From NCBI GenBank assembly GCA_964463655.1, contig CAYXDG010000006.1, forward strand, positions 1-64,000: a stretch of 64,000 bases of DNA, written 5' to 3'. The notes beneath the pieces were generated by a model, which had not been told where the DNA came from, ran no database searches, and saw only the letters and a list, made by a program, of their open reading frames with translations. Each line of letters begins with the position of its first letter. The stretch's first letter is position 1. The stretch comes from Halothece sp964463655 (lineage in GTDB: Bacteria > Cyanobacteriota > Cyanobacteriia > Cyanobacteriales > Rubidibacteraceae). Of the stretch, positions 36,224 through 45,400 are shown one piece after another. Made by a program: the position numbers and the translations under genes.

Positions 36224-36265
36224 CCCCTTATTAAGCCAGAGCAAAGCGTGAGGAGGCTAGGGGGG
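36224..36265. repeat. Fold-back repeat adjoining the heptamer array
   Basis: CCCCT (36224) can pair with the AGGGG of AGGGGGG at 36259, enclosing a loop with GTGAGGAGGCTAGGGGGGAT. A close relative (GTGAGGAGGTTAGGGGGGAT) lies at 62704-62723, also next to a heptamer array, so the two parts form a composite dispersed element. Confidence 0.6.
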
Positions 36266-36398
36266 ATCGTTCTTCGGGATACAACTTGTGGTAGTTAACA
36301 CGCGAAGCACCATGAACCATGAACCTAGGAGCAACAGGCGAAGCATTATTAATTATTCTCTGATATTCTGGAGACAAAACGCTTACTGGGATGAGGAC

Positions 36399-37481
36399 GT
36401 GGTACAAACAAAATTTTGGCAAGAAGTGATGACCACTTCTGGAAAAGGTTTATTAATTGCTTTGATTGTCACAATTGTTGGCAGTGCGATCGCCCTTGAT
36501 TATTTAGTAAACCCTAATGATGGCGTTACCCTACCCCTATTGCTCTCTATTTTAGGCAGTGCTGGCGCTGGTGTCATCATCATTCCCATATTAAAACGAC
36601 TGAAAGCCGGACAGTTTATTCGCGAAGACGGCCCCCAAAGTCACTTGAAAAAGGCGGGAACTCCCACAATGGGCGGAATCTTCTTCATGCCGATCGCACT
36701 CCTGATCGCCATTCTCTGGTCAAAGTTTAATCCCCAAGTGATCGCTGTGTCACTGGCTACCTTGAGTTATGGGCTGATTGGCTTTGTGGATGATTGGCAG
36801 ATTTTGGTGAAAAAGTCAAATCAAGGGATTTCACCGCGTCTGAAGTTAGGCTTACAAATTCTAAGTGCGATCGCATTCTCTGCGTGGTTGGCGTTTCAGT
36901 CTGCTTCCGAGATGACGAATGTTCCTCTTCCGTTTGGAATCATTCTCCCTCTGGGAGTCTTCTATTGGGGATTAGCAGTATTTGTGTTTGCGGCGGAAAG
37001 TAACGCAACCAATCTCACCGATGGAGTCGATGGTTTAGCTGGAGGCACTTGCGCGATCGCCTTTTTAGGGTTAACGGCGATTCTTCTTACCTCTGATCCA
37101 GACTTGGCACTTTTTTGTGCTTGTGTCAGTGGTGCTTGTGTCGGGTTTGTTGTCCATAACCGCAACCCAGCAAAAGTTTTTATGGGAGATACGGGATCAT
37201 TGGCATTAGGTGGTGCTTTGGCGGCAGTGGGAGTCAGCACTCAACAACTCTTCCCCCTCTTCCTTCTCAGTGGTATTTTCTTCGCGGAATCCCTTTCGGT
37301 TATTGCACAGGTGAGTTACTACAAAGCAACCAAGGATGAAAATGGGATCGGAAAACGATTGTTTAAGATGGCCCCCCTTCATCATCATTTAGAACTCAGT
37401 GGCTGGTCAGAAATCCAGATTGTTGGCGCTTTTTACGCGATCGCCCTTCTGCTTACGATTATTACTTTTTTCTCAGTTTAA
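36399..37481 (+). CDS. mraY: Phospho-N-acetylmuramoyl-pentapeptide transferase
   Basis: A polytopic membrane enzyme with all MraY signatures: QSHLKKAGTPTMGG, FVDDWQILVKKSNQG, NLTDGVDGLAGG, FMGDTGSLALGG and HHHLE. It moves phospho-MurNAc-pentapeptide to undecaprenyl phosphate, making lipid I. The start is unclear. The frame opens at GTG 36288 without a ribosome site and just after a repeat element. GTG 36399 and ATG 36429, close to the first membrane helix (GKGLLIALIVTIV), are likelier. It is convergent with the next gene, 8 bases away. Confidence 0.93.
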   Translation: MVQTKFWQEVMTTSGKGLLIALIVTIVGSAIALDYLVNPNDGVTLPLLLSILGSAGAGVIIIPILKRLKAGQFIREDGPQSHLKKAGTPTMGGIFFMPIALLIAILWSKFNPQVIAVSLATLSYGLIGFVDDWQILVKKSNQGISPRLKLGLQILSAIAFSAWLAFQSASEMTNVPLPFGIILPLGVFYWGLAVFVFAAESNATNLTDGVDGLAGGTCAIAFLGLTAILLTSDPDLALFCACVSGACVGFVVHNRNPAKVFMGDTGSLALGGALAAVGVSTQQLFPLFLLSGIFFAESLSVIAQVSYYKATKDENGIGKRLFKMAPLHHHLELSGWSEIQIVGAFYAIALLLTIITFFSV

Positions 37482-37489
37482 AGAAATAA

Positions 37490-38770
37490 CTATAGGGATT
37501 TTGCCGATCGCCAATAAGAAAGATTAATCGGACTTTTATGGATAGTCAGAGCAATATTTAGGGTTTCTAAAGACTTAAATAACCAATGGGCTTCTTGTCT
37601 TGGGGTATTTTCATAATGATTGTACAAAATGGCAAGGCGACTGGTTAAATAAGGATAAAGTTTATCCGATAGTAGTAAAATTTTTAAGAGTAGCCCGATC
37701 GTCTGAGTCGGCCCTAAATTCGTCACCAAATCCAAATAAAAATAGTGGTTAATGTTGTAACGACTTTCTACCACTAAAAACTTTAATAAACTATTAGCTA
37801 GGCGCAGCATTAACTGTTCATTAGGTTTCTGTTGATCCCATTCTTTCAAAGTCCGTTTGATCTGAGTAGCAATCCGTTTATTGAAATGCTGTCTCTGATA
37901 GGGAGTATTAATCGAGGAGGTGAGATATTCATAAAGGTCTCTTTTATAAACTTTTAAGGTATCCGCTTTACTACTATGAATCAAAAAACGTCTGGCTAAA
38001 TCTTGATAAGTTGACTTTCCTTCTACCCCACTAATAAAATGTTGTAAAGTGGCAATTAAGTCTGGCTCTTTGAGTAAAGTTGGATTGGGAATCTGCTGTT
38101 CAAAACCTTGTTCTTTTGAGAAAGACTTAAACGGCTTAGCAAATCCAGATAAGCGAATTTGATTCGTAACATAATTCGCTAAAGATAATTCAAATTCGCG
38201 CTCCTTTTGAACCTGAATATTTTTTAAAGTTGTCACGGTATGAGAATAAACTTCAGTGGGAAAAATGCAATCTTGAAATAAAAATGGATAACGCCCTAAT
38301 AGGGTAGAGAAAGGTTGAGATTTATCTTTTTGGGCTGCTTCATCAACAGTAAATAAACCTGGCAAGCGCTGCAGCTTCAAATAATAGTTGCTTTTGATAA
38401 AACGAGCAACTTGTTCTCTAATGCGACGACAAGAATGGGTTTGAGAACGGAAAAGAGACTGACTTTCTTGAAAAATTTTAATCAATTCGCTAATAAATTG
38501 CTGTTGTTCTGGTGACTCTCTTAACCAGTGATTAATTACAATATAACAGCAATTGTTAATAAAACTAGGAAAGTCCATTTCAGGATCATCAGTCTTAGCA
38601 AGTTGCTCTAAAGTCTCACGAATTTCTGGGTTTTCGTAGCCAGTAGCTACGATAAAAAGATGATGATAGCGTCGGATTACTTTGTCAGGTGGTTCTTGTT
38701 GAACACAGGATTCTAAGTGTTCATAAATTTGTTCTTGCTTCTGATAGATTGCTGACACTTGAGTTGGCAT
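37490..38770 (-). CDS. Conserved hypothetical helical protein (about 426 residues)
   Basis: I do not recognise a named domain. The protein is mostly alpha-helical and rich in Gln, Leu, Tyr and Lys, with no signal peptide or membrane helix. Visible features are an N-terminal helical pair (residues 1-60), VARFIKSNYYLKLQRLPGLF in the middle, and a C-terminal region with LANSLLKFLVVESRYNINHYFYLDL. It lies between the peptidoglycan genes mraY and murF but on the opposite strand, with its promoter facing murF. The ATG at 38770 is preferred to an in-frame TTG three codons upstream. Confidence 0.7.
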   Translation of the reverse strand: MPTQVSAIYQKQEQIYEHLESCVQQEPPDKVIRRYHHLFIVATGYENPEIRETLEQLAKTDDPEMDFPSFINNCCYIVINHWLRESPEQQQFISELIKIFQESQSLFRSQTHSCRRIREQVARFIKSNYYLKLQRLPGLFTVDEAAQKDKSQPFSTLLGRYPFLFQDCIFPTEVYSHTVTTLKNIQVQKEREFELSLANYVTNQIRLSGFAKPFKSFSKEQGFEQQIPNPTLLKEPDLIATLQHFISGVEGKSTYQDLARRFLIHSSKADTLKVYKRDLYEYLTSSINTPYQRQHFNKRIATQIKRTLKEWDQQKPNEQLMLRLANSLLKFLVVESRYNINHYFYLDLVTNLGPTQTIGLLLKILLLSDKLYPYLTSRLAILYNHYENTPRQEAHWLFKSLETLNIALTIHKSPINLSYWRSAKSL

Positions 38771-38878
38771 TTTTAGCAAAAAATGAGATAAAAATGGACA
38801 AGGGTTAAAATAAAATAGGTATTACCAATAATTTTCAGTTAGAAAACGCTCTCAATTTTAATTAAGGACAGTAGAAAT

Positions 38879-40231
38879 ATGATAACTTTGTCTATGTTAG
38901 CAGAAATTATTCATCCCTTTAACTTGATCCTCAGTGAGGATTGGAGAGAGCAAAAAGTTAGTGGGATTAGTACCGATACCCGAACTCTCAAATCGGGAGA
39001 AGTCTTTGTAGCGTTGCGAGGGGAAAATTTTGATGGTCATGATTTTCTTGAAAGTGCTTTGTCGGCCCAAGCAAGCGCCGTCATTGTCAATCGGGATTTT
39101 ACAGGAAATCTTCCCTCTTCTGTTGCACAATTTTATGTGGAAAATACGTTAACCGCTTATCAACAAATTGCTCATTGGTGGCGACAGCAACATCAAATCC
39201 CTGTAATTGGAATCACAGGATCAGTTGGAAAAACAACCACGAAAGAGTTGATTGCTTCGGTGTTATCTGAGTATGGTCGAGTTTTAAAGACAGAAGGGAA
39301 TGAAAATAATGAAATTGGTGTCCCCAAAACTTTATTGCGTCTGACCTCAGACCATGACTATGCGGTGGTGGAAATGGCGATGCGAGCGCGGGGAGAAATT
39401 GCCCAACTTACGGATATTGTTCAGCCAAGCATTGGTTTAATTACTAATGTGGGAACGGCTCATATTGGTCGGTTGGGGTCGCGAGAGGCGATCGCGCAGG
39501 CTAAATGTGAACTCTTAGCGCAGATGCCGAAGCAGTCTCTTGCTATTTTAAATCAGGATAACGAACGCTTAATCAAGACCGCAGCAACACTCTGGCAAGG
39601 AAAAACCCTCACCTATGGACTAACAGGGGGCGATCTGCAAGGGCAAGTTTCTGGGGAAATGCTCACCGTTGGAGAGTTCAACTTTCCTTTACCCTTACCA
39701 GGAGTTCACAATGCCTCTAATTATCTGGCCGCCTTAGCTGTGGCACAAGCGCTTAACCTCGATTTAACCCCTTTTCAAAAAGGAATTACCGTGCAACTGC
39801 CAGGAGCGCGATCGCGCCGTTATTCTCTTGCCAATGACATTGTTTTTCTTGATGAAACCTATAATGCAGGAGTAGAATCGATGATCGCCTCCCTCAAGCT
39901 CTTAAAAGAAACCCCAGGCGATCGTCACCTTGCCGTTTTAGGCACAATGAAAGAACTAGGAGATCAGTCTTTAGCTTTACATCGTCAAGTAGGAGAAACC
40001 GTTGCCCAACTTAACCTTGACTATCTGTTGGTGTTAGCGGATGAGCCAGAAACGGAAGAAATGGCCCGCGCTGCCAGTTCGATTCCTAGTGAATGTTTTG
40101 ACAATCAAGCTGAAGTGATCCAACACTTAAAAACCCTCATCCAATCAGGCGATCGCGTTTTATTCAAAGCCTCTCATGCGGTGGGTCTAGGAGAAGTTTT
40201 AGACCAATTGCGAACATTGATGTCCTCTTAA
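38879..40231 (+). CDS. murF: UDP-MurNAc-tripeptide:D-Ala-D-Ala ligase
   Basis: 450 residues of the Mur-ligase family. The ATP loop GITGSVGKTTTKE lies near 114-126, followed by TEGNENNEIGVPKTLL, NVGTAHIGRLGS and LPLPGVHNASNYLAA. The C-terminal domain has DETYNAGVESM. It adds the terminal dipeptide to the cytoplasmic wall precursor, immediately before the MraY step. The ATG is at 38879; an A/T-rich promoter region is shared with the divergent unknown gene. Confidence 0.95.
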   Translation: MITLSMLAEIIHPFNLILSEDWREQKVSGISTDTRTLKSGEVFVALRGENFDGHDFLESALSAQASAVIVNRDFTGNLPSSVAQFYVENTLTAYQQIAHWWRQQHQIPVIGITGSVGKTTTKELIASVLSEYGRVLKTEGNENNEIGVPKTLLRLTSDHDYAVVEMAMRARGEIAQLTDIVQPSIGLITNVGTAHIGRLGSREAIAQAKCELLAQMPKQSLAILNQDNERLIKTAATLWQGKTLTYGLTGGDLQGQVSGEMLTVGEFNFPLPLPGVHNASNYLAALAVAQALNLDLTPFQKGITVQLPGARSRRYSLANDIVFLDETYNAGVESMIASLKLLKETPGDRHLAVLGTMKELGDQSLALHRQVGETVAQLNLDYLLVLADEPETEEMARAASSIPSECFDNQAEVIQHLKTLIQSGDRVLFKASHAVGLGEVLDQLRTLMSS

Positions 40232-40309
40232 TCAACTGCTTTAAACCTGTGTCATTACTTCTTCTGAATGTTGTAGAAGGAAAAAGAAAAGGAATTCGTC
40301 TCAAAAAAA

Positions 40310-40617
40310 TCAAGGCGTTCCTTTTAGATTCAAAGTTTCAAAATAGAGAGTATCAAATTGATCCCTCAATCTGTGGGCTAACTTCCAAAACCAATCTCGC
40401 CTTTGATTAGCAACTTTCTCATGACAACGAGCCAGATGTTTTCTCGCTTTCTCTCTACCTCTCGAACCGTTTTGCTTTCGAGATAAATGTTTGTTAGCTT
40501 TCCGAATCTTTTTAAGGGAACGCTTTAAAAATAGAGGAGAATGAATCTCAAATCCTTCTGAACAAGTTAAAAACTTTTCAACCCAAAATCAAATCCAGCG
40601 ATTTTATAGCAGTACAC
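40310..40617 (-). pseudogene. Frameshifted, truncated IS200/IS605 TnpB relic
   Basis: Read on the minus strand the sequence gives YKIAGFDFGLKSF, then after one missing base in a T run LTCSEGFEIHSPLFLKRSL, KKIRKANKHLSRKQNGSRGR, EKARKHLARCHEKVANQRRD and WFWKLAHRLRD. This is the central TnpB/OrfB segment, starting at the first RuvC aspartate (GFDFGLK). The frameshift lies in the T run where the first frame meets TAA. The relic ends at TGA 40310; the later RuvC and zinc-finger parts and any 5' half are gone, as are recognisable element ends. It fills most of the 569-base gap between murF and the SpoIID gene. Confidence 0.8.
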
Positions 40618-40650
40618 AATTAGGTTAGGACATTTAATGTGGCCGGGAGT

Positions 40651-40667
40651 GCGACCGTCTCGGTCGC
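40651..40667. repeat. Short palindrome GCGACCG-TCT-CGGTCGC
   Basis: A perfect 7-bp stem with a 3-base loop lies beside the TnpB relic. Short GC-rich hairpins like this are dispersed in cyanobacterial genomes; there is no T tract to suggest termination. Confidence 0.5.
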
Positions 40668-40800
40668 TACTATTCTCCAGAATGTCCCAAACAAAACCTG
40701 TAGCGCTATATAACTTAGACTGGACTAACCCAACAACAATCAACATAAATGTCAATTATTGTTCAGTGATTCGCTTAGTCTAAGTAACCAGACCATTGGT

Positions 40801-42408
40801 TTATTGAGTTTCCTTGATCGCAGTGATCAGATCAAGAGGAATAATCTCTGTTTCGGGATAGTAGAAAGAGAGAATTTCTGGTGCTGACCAACCTTGTTGA
40901 GCGAGGTAACGTGCCCCCATTTGGCTTAATCCCACACCATGACCAAAACCACCCCCAACGAAGCGATAACCTTGGAGGATTTCCTGATCATTGCGGATCG
41001 GATCAATGTAAAACAGGGTGCTACGAGGGGGTCCGAAGGCGCTGCGGACTTCTGTTTTTTCTAAGGTGATGATTCCTTGGTCGGTTTCAACATCTATTTT
41101 GATAATGCGCCCAGATCGCGATCGCGCCGTGACATTCATTTCCTTAATCTCAGTTATCTCTTCAGCAAGGGGATGATTAATGCGAGTGAGATATTTTTGT
41201 AAATTCTCTGTTAGTTGAGTAATAGTGCTTTGACGTTCCCAGCGAAAAGCTGACGTTCCTGTTTCATTAAACCCTTGTTTTTGGTTGATAAAGGCGCGAA
41301 AATTCTCTTCATCGCTGAGGGGACGTTTTTCTAAATCCCAAACCGCTTGCGCCGAGTCAACCACCGATCGCAGATAGGGGCGTTGGCGACCATCCCAAAT
41401 ATCGCTAAAAAACGCTGTCACACCGCCTGTGGTGGAAGAATAGAGAGCATCTACTAATTCTCCCTCATAACTGAGGACTTGTTTAGCGGTTTCAGCGATC
41501 GCGCGATCGCTGCGTTCATTGGTTTCACTGAGTCCCCAATAAACCTGACAATGGGTATTAGCACAAATTTCATAATCATCTGCTGCAAACCGATGCAAAT
41601 TCCGCAAAGCATAGGTACGCGCAATAATCGCTTGGGCTTTCACCGCTTCTAGGGGAGCTTGGGGGCCAATTTCATGAGGAACAACCCCTCGCAAATAGGC
41701 TTCTACAGGAACAATATTAACGAGGGTGTAATGGCCATAAGAATTGGGCTGTAGCCGTAATTCTCCTGGATAGAGGCGACGAGGGGCATCAGGAGCATTC
41801 ACATAGATCAGTTCCTGTTGATGGCGAATTTCTAGCGTTTCTGGAGTGTAGCTTTTTTCACCAACCACCAGCGACACTGCTACCAATTCTTCTAGGACTT
41901 CAGTTGCTAAATAGGGGGTATCATAGCCCTCATTTTGTAAACTTTCTAGCAATAACCGCCGTAATAAGGGGGTGTGATAGACACTGGGGTCAGCCCAAAC
42001 TTGCCAGCGTTCTGGCTGGGTCACTTCCACCTTCAAGCCGAGAGTCGCCCAGTTTTGGGCGCTGGTTTCGGCGGTTTCAAAGGTGGCATGATCGCTGAGA
42101 ACCACACGCTCTCGAACTTTTGGTTGAGGGAGTGGTACGGTTTTAATCTCTAATGTGATGCGATCGCTGCTGAGGGTTTGGGTTTCCCCATTGTCTTCTA
42201 AGGTGATTGTTAAGGGGGTTTGATTGGGGCTAGTGATGGTCATTTCATCTTTTAGTTCCTCTCCGAAGCGCTGCACAATGCCCACTTCTATGGGAAATGA
42301 TTCACTTTTTGCTGCGATTGCGCTCAAGATAGGAAACACGGCGATCAAACTGATTATCGAGACAAGGCACTTGTCAGCAATCCCCCTTTGATTTTTCTGA
42401 TTCATCAT
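40801..42408 (-). CDS. SpoIID/LytB-domain exported protein
   Basis: 535 residues with a signal-type hydrophobic stretch (about 15-33, ending SAIAA). The SpoIID domain spans roughly 220-530, with VVPHEIGPQAPLEAVKAQAI, ARTYALRN, CQVYWGLSETNERSD, STTGGVTAFFSD and GGGFGHGVGLSQMGAR. Bacillus SpoIID is a lytic transglycosylase acting on denuded glycan. In cyanobacteria the family is widespread and probably remodels peptidoglycan. The start overlaps the stop of the CheA-like kinase gene as ATGA, implying translational coupling. Confidence 0.88.
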   Translation of the reverse strand: MMNQKNQRGIADKCLVSIISLIAVFPILSAIAAKSESFPIEVGIVQRFGEELKDEMTITSPNQTPLTITLEDNGETQTLSSDRITLEIKTVPLPQPKVRERVVLSDHATFETAETSAQNWATLGLKVEVTQPERWQVWADPSVYHTPLLRRLLLESLQNEGYDTPYLATEVLEELVAVSLVVGEKSYTPETLEIRHQQELIYVNAPDAPRRLYPGELRLQPNSYGHYTLVNIVPVEAYLRGVVPHEIGPQAPLEAVKAQAIIARTYALRNLHRFAADDYEICANTHCQVYWGLSETNERSDRAIAETAKQVLSYEGELVDALYSSTTGGVTAFFSDIWDGRQRPYLRSVVDSAQAVWDLEKRPLSDEENFRAFINQKQGFNETGTSAFRWERQSTITQLTENLQKYLTRINHPLAEEITEIKEMNVTARSRSGRIIKIDVETDQGIITLEKTEVRSAFGPPRSTLFYIDPIRNDQEILQGYRFVGGGFGHGVGLSQMGARYLAQQGWSAPEILSFYYPETEIIPLDLITAIKETQ

Positions 42409-45400
42409 TGATGATTGACACCACTGGTAATTTTACGCTCCATCATATTTTCTCCTTGAAGCATTCGTTTGGCTGCATCTAAGAGTATTTCTTCTAAATA
42501 GGGTTTGGTGAAGTATCCTTTTGCTCCTAACCGCGCTGCCATTTGTCGATGACGTTCTGCTCCTCGGGAGGTTAACATTCCCACTGGCAAATCAGCAAAC
42601 CGTTCTTCTTCTTTCACGCGGGAGAGGAGTTCTAAGCCATCCATTTTAGGCATTTCAATGTCACAGAACATCATATCGCAGGCTAAGCCAGCGCGGAGTT
42701 TTTCCCATGCTTCTTTTCCATCCCTTGCTTGTTCCACGCGGTATCCAGCTTTAACAAAGCTCATGGAGAGTAATTCACGAACTGTAATCGAGTCATCGAC
42801 GATTAAGACCATTGGTTCAGCATCTACTTCAGACAGTTCTTGTTCAACAGGAGGGGGAATCACATCTTTACGAACTCGTCCGTAGAAGAGGTCAATCAGT
42901 TGTAAAACATCGGCGATCGCCATCACGCTGCCATCGGAAGTAACGGTGACCCCAGCAATGCCCACTGGTCGGGGAACTGGGCCGGTCAGTTGTTTAATTA
43001 CAACTTCTTGTTGTCCTACTAACACTTGATCCACTTGAACAGCAATGACACTCCCTGTACTTTGGAGAACCACCACTGACATTTCTTCTGCTTCTTCTCT
43101 GGCTGCGAAGACATTGCTTCGAGTCATGGTTCGATTGTAATATAGGAGTTCCGACAAGTGTTTAAATGGAATCTCGGCGGCAGTTTTCTGCGATCGAATG
43201 AAGCGTTCTCCTTTTTCATTAATGAAAATTTGATCTTTGGTGGTTTGAATTTGTTCTTCGACCCCATCGACTGGAAACGCGATGTCAGATTGATTGAGCT
43301 TACAACGCAGAGCCGTGGTAATACTCAAGGTTAGTGGCAGCACGATCGTAAAGATTGTTCCTTTGCCAAGAGTAGAATCAATATTAATAGTTCCTCGGAG
43401 TTTATTCAAGGCCGATCGCACAACATCCATTCCGACCCCTCGTCCTGACCAGCCATCTGCTACATCTTTGGTACTAAATCCTGGATGGAAAATGAAGTCA
43501 AAGGCATCAAGATCAGAAAGATTTTTTGCTTCTGCTTCCGAAGTTATGCCTTTCTCGATCGCTTTTTTTCGGATGCGTGCTGCATCAAGTCCTGCGCCAT
43601 CATCGGAAATCGAAATAATGGTTTGGTTTCCTTTGAGAGTCGCTGCAACTTTAATCAATCCTGTTTCTGGTTTCCCTGCTTTCTTACGTTCTTCTGGCAG
43701 TTCAATACCATGAGTAATGGCATTATTAACCAAGTGTGTCATCGGGTCATAAAGTTGTTCTAGAATCATTTTATCGACTAACGTCGTTTCCCCTTCTATT
43801 TGCAACTTGGCTTTCTTGTTGAGCTTGATTGAAATTGACCGTACGGCTCGGGGTAAGCGATTGGAGACTTGGGAAAAAGGCACCATTCGCGCTGAGGTGA
43901 ATCCTTCTTGGAGTTGGGTAGTGACTTGACGGAAAACTCGCGCTTCTTGCTCCACTTTATCCACTAAGAATTCAATATCAGAGCTAGATTCCCGAACCCG
44001 CACAATCAACTCAATCATTTCTTGAGAGAGGGTGTGAAACCCACTAAAGCGGTCCATTTCCAAGGGATTATATTGTTCTCCATTGTTGCTCGGGTAGCTC
44101 CCAAAACCACTATCATTGCCTCTTGTTGTTAGGGAACGGTTGCCATAATGAGACTGACTGTTCATTAATGCTGCTTCTAGCAAAGACCGTTCATAGAGGT
44201 CTTGCATTCTCACTCCAAGTTCGTTGAGATTTTGAACTTGTTCTAATAAGTTATCTAAGAATTGTCGCAATCGTTCTTGGTCTTGTTCCAAGCTATTCCG
44301 ATTCACCACTAATTCCCCAATTAAGTTATTCAGATTATCCATGAGGCGGACGGAGACTTTAACGGTCTGTTCATATCCCAATGAGCGGCCTACTGCTGCT
44401 TTCGGCGTGGAGGCTAAATCGTTGTCATTGTTTGTTCTTATGAGGGACTCTGATGGAGTCAGGGGAGATTCTTCGATATAGGCTTCTAAGGTAGCGCTAT
44501 CAATTGCTTGCGGAGCGAGTTGTGTTTGAGGAGGGGCTTTAATCAGTTCTTCTAATTGCTCGATCGCTTGGTAATATTGAATTTCATGGCTAAAGGAAAA
44601 GGCTGAGATTTCTGAGGCTGCTGCTTCATATTCTGGGTTGTATGCTTCTGCTTGTAGAAACGTGCCGGGGCTAGTTTCAAAAACACCTCCTAAGTCTTCT
44701 CGGGGTTCTTCGGGCTGAGATATTCCCTCTTGAATGACTTCAGATTGTTCTTCTTCCAAGAATAGATCAAGCTCATTGTTAGCCGAGAAAGTTCCTTGGT
44801 GTTCGGTTTCCTTTGGATCATCGAGGAGTGCTTCTAGTGCATCATCCAGATTTTGAGTTTCATCGTCACCAAAAAGGTCATCTAGGGAATCGTCATCATC
44901 TTTAGGTGCGAGATCATCTTCGTCCCAGAGCCACTGTGAGTTATCCTCGGCTTCATTGGCTGTTTCGTCTTCCAAGAGTTCAATGATGGTCTCATCGGGG
45001 CGCTGACGATAGTTGGATTTTCCTTGGCTCTTTAGTTTTTGTTGCTCCGTCCAAGGGTCAAGATTGAGGTCTAGGGTATCGTCGGACGCACTTGACACTC
45101 GTTGCTTGCCAAATCGTGAGATTTCTGGTTGATCGGCGATGGTTTCTTGTTGGTTGATCTCTTTTTGTCTGGGAATTTCAATTTTGATTTCATCCTCATC
45201 GCTGTTTGTTTGCGTATCCCACGGCGAAGATAAAGAGGATAGCTGCCTTGACATTGCCTTGAGGGGTTGGCTAGGTTTAATTGTATTGGGCTGTCCTCTA
45301 GCAATTAATTTTTGTGCTTCTCGAATGTCGGCGATCGCGCATTCGGCTGCTACCTTAACCGAGTTTTCTGTTGCTGCGATCGCGCTTTTCGCTGTTTTTA

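Noticed and set aside
40567..40755. 62-codon minus-strand frame as an independent gene
   Set aside because: Its last 13 residues are the start of the TnpB relic and the rest runs through a short palindrome; it is an artefact of the frameshift.
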